Assembly: GCA_003427395.1 (NCBI GenBank)
Contig: BFEA01000951.1
Coordinates: 114,954 to 140,740, forward strand
Direction: 5' to 3'
Origin: Chara braunii
Taxonomy: Eukaryota > Streptophyta > Charophyceae > Charales > Characeae
Length of the DNA stretch: 25,787 nucleotides
The notes under the pieces are model-generated. The model saw nothing but the letters and a program-made list of their open reading frames with translations. It was not told where the DNA came from and searched no databases. Position numbers and translations under genes: made by a program. Positions within the stretch are counted from its first letter, which is position 1; every line of letters begins with the position of its first letter. Shown here one piece after another: positions 1 through 8,589 of this stretch.

Positions 1-372
1 CCACCTGAAGTGGCTGAACCGCCTGAAGGCGGTTTTAGACAACGCCATGTAAGCATCCATAGTGAATCTGAAAGTGGTATACGAATCTGAAGTGGTTGAA
101 CCGCCTGAAGGCGGTTTCAGACAACCCCATGTATGGATCGACACACAATCTGAAAGCATTGGATCCACCTGAAGTGGTTGAACGACCTGAAGGCAGCTTC
201 AGACAACCCCATGTAAGCATCCATAGTGAATCTGAAAATAGTATACGAATCTGAAGTGGTTGAACCGTCTGAAGGAAGTTTCAGACAACCCCATGTATGG
301 ACCGACAGGCAATCTGAAAGCATTGGATCCACCTGAAGTGGCTGAACCGCCTGAAGGCGGTTTCAGACAACC
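1..372. repeat. Dimeric satellite, 164-bp unit of two 82-bp halves
   Basis: The motif CACCTGAAGTGG recurs at 2, 166 and 330, giving an exact 164-bp period. Each unit is two related 82-bp halves, whose shared hairpin core starts at 17, 99, 181, 263 and 345. The core in the best halves is the perfect inverted repeat AACCGCC-TGAA-GGCGGTT. It is intact in the first, second and fifth halves and degraded in the third and fourth. The array is cut by the window start, so its true length is unknown. Open frames across it on the minus strand are by-products of a period that is not a multiple of three. It may be a host satellite or tandem repeats from the upstream part of an LTR; I cannot tell which. 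Confidence 0.9.
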
Positions 373-389
373 CAGATAGAAGTGATGGC

Positions 390-469
390 CATGCAGCTCA
401 GCGCTGTCATGCGTTTCTCGATATAGAAGTTAGAAGTGTGCATGGGACATGCAGCTCAGCGCTGTCATG
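390..469. repeat. Pair of 22-bp direct repeats
   Basis: A 22-base sequence starting CATGCAGCTCAGCGCTGTC is present at 390-411 and again at 448-469, 58 bp apart. It contains the palindrome AGCGCT. It lies just beyond the satellite array and includes the first ATG of the ORF at 449. Confidence 0.75.
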
Positions 470-790
470 GCCATCATTGCGGTCTATAAATGTCTCTCTT
501 CGTGTGTGGCTAAAATGACTGACAGGTATACGAAGGCTGTTTCAGACATGGACCGTCTAGTGAGACTAGACGAGGCTAAAAGAGACCTAAAAATATATAC
601 ACCCGTTAACCATCTCTTAGAGGAAAAGGGACGTCGGGCACTTTACACAAGGTTTTGGGCTTCCCAAGCGGCGGCGTTCTCCAAAGTTATTGTGGGTGGT
701 AAAATTTCGGGAGGACCGTGCGTCGATGACTATGATACCTACCCATTTCGGGGATCCTTGGCACCAAGGAAAATGGGGTCGAGGGCCTAA
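449..790 (+). CDS. Hypothetical ORF, 113 residues
   Basis: This ATG-to-TAA frame encodes 113 residues with no family I recognise. The middle third (residues about 23-65) is charged and could be helical. The end (residues 75-113) is glycine and proline rich and looks non-coding. The ATG falls inside a duplicated 22-bp sequence, and a possible TATAAA lies downstream of the start, at 484, so there is no good promoter context. It lies between the satellite and the start of LTR copy A and could be a chance frame. Confidence 0.2.
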   Translation: MQLSAVMAIIAVYKCLSSCVAKMTDRYTKAVSDMDRLVRLDEAKRDLKIYTPVNHLLEEKGRRALYTRFWASQAAAFSKVIVGGKISGGPCVDDYDTYPFRGSLAPRKMGSRA

Positions 791-923
791 AGCTCGGAAA
801 TGGGCCTTTCGGCTTGAAGTTTCGGGTGGGGCCTGTACAATTTTTCCCGGTACCACTGGTGGGTGGGGACCACCTAGGCCCAAATAGGCCCGGGGCAGGT
901 TCGGAAAGAGCAGTGGTGTCGAG
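791..923. other. Unassigned spacer before LTR copy A
   Basis: No coding frame is supported here. The stretch contains short GC-rich inverted motifs such as the pair around GGTGGGTGGGGACC. Homology with the second LTR copy begins only at about 924, and nothing resembling the first 337 bp of that copy (21900-22236) is found here. Confidence 0.5.
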
Positions 924-1097
924 CGGCTGCCTACTAGCCGCAGCCAATACTTGGCCCAAACCTTTCGTTTTTTTTTCTTTTTTTGCCCGTCTTTCTAAAA
1001 TTTTGCATGTTTAGATGCATGATTGCTTATGGCCTGAGGGGTTTGGGAAAATTGTGAGTTTTTGTTGGCTTGTGCTAACGTTGAGCGGACAGGGATG

Positions 1098-1555
1098 GAG
1101 GCAGTCGAATGAGGGTCGCAAGCGGTGTTGGAAGCGGACCGAAATCGGGGATTCCGACGTGATACCAAAAGAAGGAATAGAAGGCAACCGGCATGCGGCC
1201 AAGGGAGAAGCCAAGAGGAAACTGGGCACGAAGATGGGCCGTTGAGGGCAGCAGTGAGGTCGTCCTGATGGAACGTGGGGCACCAATTAAGCCGGCCAGG
1301 GGGGCCATTACGGACACCAGAAGAAGGAGGCAGTCGAGGGATGGTCGCAAGCGGTGTTGGAAGCGGACCGAAATCAGGGATTCCGACGTGATACCAAAAG
1401 AAGGAAAAGAAGGCAACCGACGTGCGGCCAAGGGAGAAGCCAAGAGGAAACTGGGCACGAAAATGGGTCGTTGCGGGCAGCAGTGAGGTCGTCCTGATGG
1501 AACGTGGGGCACCAATTAAGCCGTCCAAGGGGGCCATTACGGACACCAGAAGAAG
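1098..1555 (+). repeat. 229-bp tandem duplication within LTR copy A
   Basis: Two direct copies, 1098-1326 and 1327-1555, have identical spacing at several landmarks: TCCGACGT at 1153 and 1382, CACCAATT at 1281 and 1510. Copy B of the LTR carries one unit only (about 22400-22625), so this is a duplication in copy A or a loss in copy B. Confidence 0.85.
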
Positions 1556-2816
1556 GAGGGGGGTCAACTTCGGGACGGACTGCCGGTTCTGAGACCGTCA
1601 CCCTTCACTGTGTGGAAACCGCTATGGACGCTGCTCCGTGGTCAGCCTTGTCGGGCGGCGGTCAGATCAGCCACCGTGGGACCGGCTCCAGGGCGCAGTA
1701 AGGTGGGACTAGAAGACACTGCCAGCTCGGCCAGCCTGGTGCAGTCGGGGGCATGCCGCGAGAATGAAGATGCCACGCCACTACTCAAGGGGCGGGCCAG
1801 CCTCCGAGGGGACCACTGCTGAGAGAACCTAAGAGTATGACGAGCACAGGGCAGGGGGGAGCAAATCTGGTCTAGATCAGCAGCCTCGACCGTCGGGGGT
1901 CGACTATGGTGGGGCCGGAGAGGCGGTCTGACCCGGAGACAGAGAAGCGGTGGAATTGGCAGGGGCGGAGAGACAGAGAAAAATAAAGAAAAAAAAAATT
2001 GGACAAATCGTGGAGGTAGTCTTCGAATCGGTCGCAAGGGAGCGCCCTTGCTCTCCTTAATAACCGTCTGCTGCGATGGCTGGTCGGAAGCAACGATTGC
2101 GGAGTCGAAACGACAGAGAATATGGGACTGATCGCCGACAAATTCAAGAGAGAAGGAGGGGAAAGGAGTGATTGGGAGAAAAGAGGGGTGGAGGATCAGT
2201 GAAGTATGGCTGGGGGGGGAAGGAGACCCTCGGAGAACCTATGTGGAACGACCAGAAGAGCGCAGGTTGATCCCGCGAAGTGGCGAGGAGAAGAGGGGAT
2301 TGGATGGTGAAGAGGAAGGGAGGATCTGACGCCGGTAATGAAGACCTGTGGGCTGTGGTGGCGCCGAGAAAGAAATTTTGGGGAGACGGCAACAAGAGAA
2401 GGTAGGAGCGGGAATAAGATCTTGATAACTGTTTTCTTGATAAACCCCTTGGAGCATCGCCCAGAAGGCGTGTCTCGCGGTACCATGTATCCTAACCGGG
2501 GGTGTGGCCAAAAATGGTTGCGAGGGAGTGAGTTAGGAAAATAGGGAAGAGGGAGCATCAGCCGATCTACCGGATTGAGAAGAAGGGTGAGTCAAGGGAG
2601 TAGCGATGCCACGTTAAGGATTGGTGGAGAAAGAGGGGAGGAGGATAGGGGTCCTGCACAACGAGCACCACGGGGAGAGGAGGCGGGAAGATAAGCATTT
2701 GCCATCCCGGCGGGAAAGTCGCAAATTTTCGGAAATTTTAATCTTCCCCCACGGCGGAAGGTGCGGTTGGCACGATAGAGGGCGATCATGGGATGAGGCG
2801 GCCAGGAGGAAAAGAG

Positions 2817-2824
2817 TATAAGAG
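2817..2824 (+). promoter_or_regulatory. Degraded TATA-like site in LTR copy A
   Basis: TATAAGAG here aligns with TATAAAAG at 23885-23892 in copy B. If the LTR drives transcription, this is a candidate core promoter, with one substitution in this copy. No transcription start can be seen from sequence. Confidence 0.25.
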
Positions 2825-3609
2825 AAACATGGATCGAAAAAGCAAGGGGGGGCGAACGTGAGGAGTCTGGCGCACGAGAGCAGCACTTGCGTATGAAGGC
2901 GCTTGGGGCCACGACGTCCGATCCCGAGCGTGTCCTGAGAGAGGTCGAGCGAGAGAAGAGTCTGAGAGGGAGAGAGAGAGGAGGGCGAGGAGAGCGTCCG
3001 CCAGCTGCTGTGTGACGGGGGCTCGTTCTTTGGCGAGCCACGCCTCACACGCAGCCAAGAGCGCTGCGGGCTTGATCGACGGGAACGCGAGACGTGGCGA
3101 TCGGAGACGCACGTTGGAGCATACGAAATAGGTGAGGGCGTCCGGAGTCCTAGAAGCGCAGCATAGCTCGCCACCGTGTTAAGGTGCGGGAGATAGAGGG
3201 AACATAAGGGAGCGCACGGGGACTGGAGCACAGACTTGGGGATCGGGTCACCGAGCGGGGCCGATCTCGAGCAAGCAGAACAAAGAAGGGAGAGAGGGAG
3301 AGAGAGAGAAGAATATTGAGAGTCGTCCTAGAGAACGGAGGGGAGAAGCGCGCGTGAGAAGCTCGCTACGTCCCTAGCTCGTGTAAACGCATGTTCTCGG
3401 CAACATTCGCGAACGACACCCGGAGCAGTACAAGAGAGAGAGCGGCGCATCGACAAGCGCGCAGGATTACTTCGGCGGGAGGGAAACCTCAATGCCGACA
3501 CCGACGGCAACTCGAAGAGCGCTGCCGTCTGCAATTGAGACTGGCACGTTGGGACCTCATCCGCGCTCGGCTATGAAGGCGTTCTCCGCCCTTTGCTACG
3601 TCTCTCGTG

Positions 3610-3760
3610 CCAAGGAAGAGAGAGAAATAGAGTAAGAGGGAGGGAAAGAGGGAAAGAGAGGAAGAGAGAGAGAGAGGAAAAGAGAGAGGGGAAGAAGAAA
3701 GGAAGGCAGGTGAGAAACAGAGGGAGAGAGGGAGAGAGAAAATGGGGGGGAGAGTGATAA
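3610..3760. repeat. GA-rich low-complexity tract
   Basis: The plus strand is almost purely A and G with GAGAGAGG-type units. It corresponds to 24645-24795 in copy B, where the unit count differs. The apparent Ser/Leu-rich frames on the minus strand are simple translations of this tract. Confidence 0.85.
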
Positions 3761-4034
3761 AGAAGGGATAGGGACGACCCCCGACGAGAGGGTAAGGGCG
3801 GCAGTGGAAGAGACTGAGAAACGGAAGGGAAAGATGGGCAGCGGCCCGGAGTCGCGAACTCCACGAAGTTGCTACTCGACTTCGTGGCTTAGCCCGCGCG
3901 TTTAAAGCTGCCTGTTACAGTTGCGGGTTTCAGCCTGCGTGCGTCTCTGATTTTGGGCATGCACTTAGAGTTCACTGTTTACGTGTTCATTGCATACGAG
4001 CTTATCGTCTACGAGCTGCTAGGTTAAGTGCCCA

Positions 4035-4425
4035 CCGATTACGAGCTTCCTGGTTACGAGCCTCTTGCTGAGCGCATTGGTTACGAGGTTATCGTTTGCA
4101 AGCTTCTGCTATTATATGAGTTTCTACTTGGTTACAAGCTCACTGATTACGAGTTCATGGGTTACGAGCTCATCGGTCATGAGTTTCTCCGTATCACGAG
4201 CTTCTGCCTAGTTACGAGCTTCTCGTTGAGCTCACTGGTTACGAGCGCTTCAGTCACGAGCATCTTGGTTACGAGCTTCTGGGTTACGAGCTTCTCAGTT
4301 ACGAACTCCTCTTTGAGCTCGCAAGTTACGAGCCTCTACCTAGTTACGAGCCTTTGGCTGAGCTAACTGGTTACGAAGTTCTGCCGGTGCCTGTTGGTTA
4401 CGAACTTCTCGTCGTGCTCGGAGGT
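4035..4425 (+). repeat. 15-bp minisatellite (GGTTACGAGCTTCTx)
   Basis: Degenerate 15-bp units built on GTTACGAGCTTCT repeat across this stretch. Because the unit is five codons long it stays open: it reads as G-Y-E-L-x pentads in the first half and V-T-S-F-x pentads after a frame slip in the middle. The frame slip and the conserved DNA motif argue for a DNA repeat and against a protein. The same array is at 25085-25465 in LTR copy B. Confidence 0.8.
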
Positions 4426-4615
4426 TACCTGCTTTTTGTGGCGCTCGCAGATTACGAGGTTTCGACTGCGCCTATCGATGATGGAGTCTGTGGCCTCTAC
4501 CAGGCACTTCGTGCTCCCTAGACGCGGGGTCCGAGCTGCGTGCCTCGCGCCTTAGATACTCGTCTTTGCGGATAGGCTCTAGTTCCGAGCTACTTAGCTC
4601 CGGGCCCGGGTATTG

Positions 4616-4649
4616 GGAGAGAGAAAGAGAGAGGAAGAGAGAGGGAGAA

Positions 4650-4700
<51 letters not shown>
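4616..4700. repeat. (GA)n microsatellite
   Basis: A long GA run with minor interruptions. The matching run in copy B (25666-25752) is where the contig ends in adapter sequence, so this repeat is the likely cause of the assembly break. Confidence 0.95.
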
Positions 4701-4702
<2 letters not shown>

Positions 4703-4789
4703 TGGCGTCGGTGGCAGATCTCGTGGTGACGTTCGGCTCCTCTTTAGAGTCCTGTGAAGGGTGGCGAGTTGTCCGTCAACGTCAGACCG

Positions 4790-5110
4790 GTACGGTCCGT
4801 CGTTGCGAGGGTCGAACAAGTTTCTTTTCAGTGGGTGCAAAATTTCTGTGGAAGGAAAAATACCGGTTCCTAAATTTCTGAAAATTGTGTCGGCTGTCAA
4901 AAATACTAGTTCCTAAATTTCCTAACTCTGTGTTGTCCGTCCTCGCGGAGGTCAAATAAGTTTTTGCTTAGTGGGATATACAATTTCTCTACAAAGAAAA
5001 ATACCCAGTTCCTAATTTTCTGAATTCTGAGCCGTCTGTCCCTGCGGGAACAAATTCGGTTCGCCGTGGGGCGTGGTACTTATCTGCGGAAAGCAGAGAT
5101 ACCCCAGTTC
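4790..5110 (+). repeat. Diverged 140/100-bp tandem repeats near the LTR end
   Basis: Three diverged units begin with a GTCCGTC-like motif at 4795, 4934 and 5034. Each carries a similar run: a GC-rich start, AAATAAGTTT-like sequence, a GTGGG box, AATTTCT, AAAAATACC and GTTCCTAA. They fall in the last part of LTR copy A and have no counterpart in copy B only because that copy is truncated. Confidence 0.6.
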
Positions 5111-5359
5111 TATTCAGCACGGCTTATCAAAATCGGCGTTTTGTGGGCCACGGGAACGAACGGGTCCCATCTCGGGGCTCAGCTCGGGGGTGCCGCCTCA
5201 GTCATCATAAGGTGAGGAAATTATTTTTCAAACAAAAGGTACGTCTTTTCGCTGTCCTTGAACGTCGGGGTGGTCCGAGGTCCGACAAGGCTCCTCTAAA
5301 AGAGGGAGCTTTTCCGATCCTTTGTGAAGTCGGCATAAGGGGGTGGTAGGCCGACAAAG

Positions 5360-5377
5360 TGGCACCGTTGCCGGGGA
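5360..5377 (+). promoter_or_regulatory. Primer-binding site, tRNA-Asp type
   Basis: TGGCACCGTTGCCGGGGA lies three bases after the terminal CA of LTR copy A. It matches the complement of the 3' end of plant-type tRNA-Asp (TGGCGCCGTTGCCGGGGA) with one mismatch at the fifth base. A tRNA primes minus-strand DNA synthesis at such a site. Its position directly after a CA-ending repeat is the expected one and supports reading copy A as a 5' LTR. Confidence 0.65.
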
Positions 5378-6002
5378 CGAGCATCTCTCCCGTGGCCTCG
5401 GCCGGCTCAAGAACCACGAGGTAAAGGGAGAGTGAGCGTGACTGGCGGAGGAGGGTGAGCGTTCTTGGTATCTACTTCGGTCCTTTCGACCATTTCGAGC
5501 TCGGCACAAGCGGTATTTTCAATTTCGGCATCGACATTTTCGGCAGCATCGACTTCGGCACCAGGTTTCCTTTAACGACACTCACGATTTCAAAGGTCCT
5601 CGGTACCTTTTTCAGACTTCGTGCAGCATTCGGTTGGGGCCTTGTTTTTTCCTTGCGGGAGGGGTTGTTGGGTTGTTCGGGGGCTAGGGGTTTGGGGTGT
5701 TGGGATCTCTCGGTTTTGCATGTCCACGCCGGCCCCGCTTGCGACTTTGGCCCCATTCACACCTTCCAAAAATCCTGGTCAGACTCTTACTGGGAAATGT
5801 GATATTTTTAGTGTGTTTATTTCTAAAAATACGCTAATTAAGAGGGCGAACAGTTTGCTTGTGGGGGTTTGAATGAGGGTGAAAAACAACCGTAGGCGGG
5901 GAAGAGGAGTCGTAAGGGATAACAGTGTGAGTGGGTCCGCACACGGGGGAGAGAGAGTGGACGCGAGGGGAAGAGAGGAAAGGGGGGTTCAAAGGGGGTT
6001 AG
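5378..6002. other. Element leader region; FG-encoding short repeat
   Basis: This is the stretch directly after the primer-binding site, where an untranslated leader or gag would begin. At 5470-5565 a degenerate TTCGGCATCGACATT-like repeat reads as Phe-Gly-rich peptide in one frame, but no gag domain follows. Matches to the splice-donor consensus (AAG|GTACGT at about 5236 and 6463) were noticed and not tested further. I see no gene that I can support. Confidence 0.35.
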
Positions 6003-6074
6003 GGGCACCGTCGGGTTGGGATCCAAAAGGGCAGATCCGAAGGGAAAGAGGTCTCCCTAACATTCTCGACCCGC

Positions 6075-6446
6075 ATGGGAAGAAACTTCCGTCAGGGAAT
6101 GGGTTTCTCGAGAGGGGGTTGGGTTCTCGGTTCTCGACCCGCGGGGGTTGCGGACAGGGCCCGCGAGAGACGTTACTCGCGCGAGGGGGCGGGGTACTCA
6201 AGCCGAGACTGTCCGGGACTTGGGAACAAGAAGGGTAGAGCCTGGGCTCCCGGGCAAAGGGCCGAGGGAACTCAAACCATTGTTGAGAGCGAGAGGGAGA
6301 GGGGACCAGTTCGAGAAGAAGAAGCAAGAGACACGTGGGACGCCTTAGACGAGGAATCGGAGGCCGAGTCTTGGGTGGACGGGTGTCTTGTCGATTTCTC
6401 GGACTCGGACCTCGAGGATTATTGGGACTACGAAAACGAGTTGTGA
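6075..6446 (+). CDS. Possible gag-like ORF of the outer element
   Basis: This ATG-to-TGA frame encodes 123 residues. The first half is basic and rich in Arg, Gly and Ser, including an Arg-Tyr-Ser-Arg stretch. The last third is strongly acidic, with repeated Asp/Glu and several Trp, and ends in ENEL. The frame is open back to a TAG at 6000-6002. It lies about 700 bp after the primer-binding site, the usual gag position, and the basic-to-acidic layout looks like a real protein end. I see no CCHC zinc knuckle and no capsid motif. A second frame (5873-6238) overlaps it and is most likely a shadow. It may be a remnant of Gag or an unrelated ORF. Confidence 0.3.
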   Translation: MGRNFRQGMGFSRGGWVLGSRPAGVADRARERRYSREGAGYSSRDCPGLGNKKGRAWAPGQRAEGTQTIVESERERGPVREEEARDTWDALDEESEAESWVDGCLVDFSDSDLEDYWDYENEL

Positions 6447-7930
6447 AAAAGGCAAGGACCACAAGGTACGTATTTATAACAGCCAAACTTGAGAGACTTT
6501 TGTTCTAAAAATTCTAAATGCCCGCCCTTTTTGTGAAAGACCCCGATTAAATTCCGCGATTCCAAGAGAGAAGAGAGTCAGACGGAGGCAAAAAGGAAGA
6601 AGAGAACGAAGTGAGAAGAGTTCGCGATGCAAGGAGGAGAATGGGAGGGAGTAGATAGCTTAGTGATCATTAATCGATAGGTGGATAAAGTCCTGGGACC
6701 CGAGTAATTCCACGCTCGAGATGGGTCGAGTAGAGGCGTGGTTCCGGATAGGCTAACTTAGGACTAGGGGTCCGTTCGGTGGGGGACATAGGGCACAGGA
6801 GTGTGACTTCGGTCCGACTCTGGAGAGGAGGTTGCCACCCTTCTTCGGGGATAGCCTGTGTTCGCGGCTAGTTTCTACACTTGGAAGTGAGAGGACCTCT
6901 CAGCGGGGGAGGACAGGAAGGTAGCCAAGTGAGACGGGTTCCTTCTCTGGTCCATTTGATTCTACTGGGCTCACATGCACCTTCTCCTTGCAAGGTAGAC
7001 ATGGTCTCTCGAGTGGCCAAAACTAAAAGTGACAAAACTTGATATTCTTTGATTAAAGTGAATGAGCTTAGAGGCGGTCCTGTAAAAGATTAGTGTGAGT
7101 AGTTACGGTGGGATCGACATGTGATGCTATACCTTTCGTCTGTGGACGGGAGATTTCGACGTCGCCATTTACATAGAAGAAGGGCAAGATCAAGGAGAAG
7201 CTTTCCTCCACAGATGGAAGGAGGCGGTTAATCACTCTCGTATGGAAAGAGGGGAGCTGCGAGGATACGGTGTCGAGCGCATCGGTCCGGCACCGCATGA
7301 GGCAGCGCAGGACCCTCCCGGCCGCGTCACGCAGGAGTTGGTTTAAGTCCTTCGTCGCAATACACATGGAGCTTCCGCAAGCCGCTCCGGCCGAGTGCGC
7401 CAGCCATACCTCCTGCGAGCCCCTACGACAGGATAGGGCCTACGCGAGGCATGACTTACCTCCACCCTACGAGAGTTGTCACCTCCCTTCGGTGGGCATA
7501 TCCCCGCCGAGCTACCAGTCCACAGTACGAAAGCTGATCAGTTGCAATCGCAGAGGTGGACCCGCCGAGGGCGTTTCTCGTTCGCTGTAGCATAGGGGGT
7601 ACGCGCGGTAATACGCCTTTATCGGACCCGCACGAGGGCCGACGTCCTGGGGGGGCTAAAGTCCCAAGCGCGGCCCGTCGTCGGTCGACTAGGACGTATC
7701 CCACTCGCCACGCGCACAACACTCTACAAAACGCAAAAATACATAACACACACACACACACGAAACGACACAACACAAACAGCGCGACAATGCTCCTAGT
7801 CCCTCGGTAGCCATCCCATAACTTCTGATGCGGAAATCAGATAGGCGTCACGCGCGAGAATTAATATAAAACCGAGAGGACGCATGGCTAATTCATACTG
7901 ATTCGCAATGCACTTGCTGCCCTTCCACAG
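6447..7930. other. No supported gene; TGA-free frame from 7099
   Basis: Several frames of 60-106 residues overlap on both strands and none is recognisable. In the frame of the downstream pol there is no TGA from 7099 onward, but TAA or TAG occurs about eight times between 7099 and 7941, roughly the chance rate. This part is therefore probably not coding under the standard code. A short CA repeat is at about 7748-7762. Pol homology begins near 7930, so a junction lies close to that point. Confidence 0.4.
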
Positions 7931-7941
7931 CCCTGAGGGAA

Positions 7942-8322
7942 ATGGTAAGACAAGGGGCTAACTTAGCATGGAATGATAAAAGACAGGCCGCAGCAGAAAC
8001 ATTGCAAGAAAAACTAAAAGATGGTGGTGTAGTGCTGAGAGTACCATATTATGATAACGATGAGAGGAGACCTTTCATAATTGAGGCAGATGGAGGACCG
8101 GTTGCTCAAGGTGGAGTGCTCATTCAGAAAGATGAAAATGAAAGAGAGAGATCCCTGAGATTTGAGAGCAGAACTCTCAATTCTACAAAAAGAGGCTACA
8201 CCCAATTCAGGAAAGAGTTACTGTCAATCATCCATAGCCTCAGGTGCTTCCGGCACTACGTTTTAGGAAGGAGATTCATCCTGAGGACTGATGCATCTGT
8301 TGTGATAGGTGTCATTAAATAG
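7942..8322 (+). pseudogene. RT C-terminus and RNase H domain, Ty3/gypsy
   Basis: RNase H removes the RNA strand during retrotransposon replication. The first residues (VRQG...W followed by a Leu/Lys helix) match the end of a gypsy reverse transcriptase, and similarity starts a few codons before this ATG, so the ATG is only the first available one. The acidic active-site residues typical of gypsy RNase H are visible: Asp50 in EADGG, Glu92 in RKELL and Asp117 in RTDAS. The usual SR.L and FR.YVLG..F landmarks are also there. The frame stops at TAG 8320-8322 and at TAA 8329-8331, then continues in the same frame with DPTVSKWI and a K.NRADG.SRI stretch, as in intact relatives. It is therefore either disabled by nonsense mutations or read with a different code. 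Confidence 0.8.
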
Positions 8323-8589
8323 CACCAATAAGTAGATCCAACAGTCAGTAAGTGGATCGCTTTCATCTACACATATGATTTTAAGCTGGAAAAGATTTTC
8401 ACTAAGAAAAACAGAGCGGATGGCTTCAGCCGGATTGAGTGGCGAGAAGAAGAAGAAGAAAAGCATGTGAATGAAACAATTGAAGAATCTGCCTATGTTG
8501 ATAATTTCCTTAATGAAAAAGATGACGAGGATTATGAAGTTTCATGCTCCTACCGGTGGAGTCTGTGGCCAGAAGAGAGAGACAGTTAG

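Larger units (their letters stand above)
924..5356 (+). mobile_element. LTR copy A (candidate 5' LTR), about 4.4 kb
   Basis: From about 924 this sequence is collinear and on the same strand with 22237-25752. Identity is very high in places; I see about one mismatch over 1735-1980. Copy A differs in having a 229-bp tandem duplication (1098-1555), a 20-nt stretch near 1200 missing from copy B, and about 70 bp extra near 3310-3385. Copy B has about 27 bp extra near 24483-24510. After the GA tract (4616-4700) copy A runs on through diverged repeats to CA at 5355-5356, followed by AAG and a primer-binding site, which is how a 5' LTR ends. No ORF inside is credible; the many open frames come from purine-rich, stop-poor sequence. 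The left boundary is uncertain because the terminal TG and the 5' part found in copy B are missing. Confidence 0.65.

Noticed and set aside
1-372. CRISPR-like regular repeats
   Set aside because: The units are contiguous 82/164-bp tandem repeats with no unique spacers, in eukaryotic DNA.
995-1567. Minus-strand ORFs of up to 190 residues in the LTR
   Set aside because: They contain the 229-bp tandem repeat, several frames are open at once, and the matching frame is not kept in copy B.
4028-4366. Repetitive protein with GYEL/VTSF pentads
   Set aside because: The peptide pattern changes frame midway and both LTR copies show that the conserved item is the 15-bp DNA unit.
4472-4900. Ser/Leu-repeat proteins on the minus strand of GA tracts (also 3571-3864, 24598-24909, 25519-25767)
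   Set aside because: They are translations of GA microsatellites; the last one even starts in adapter sequence.
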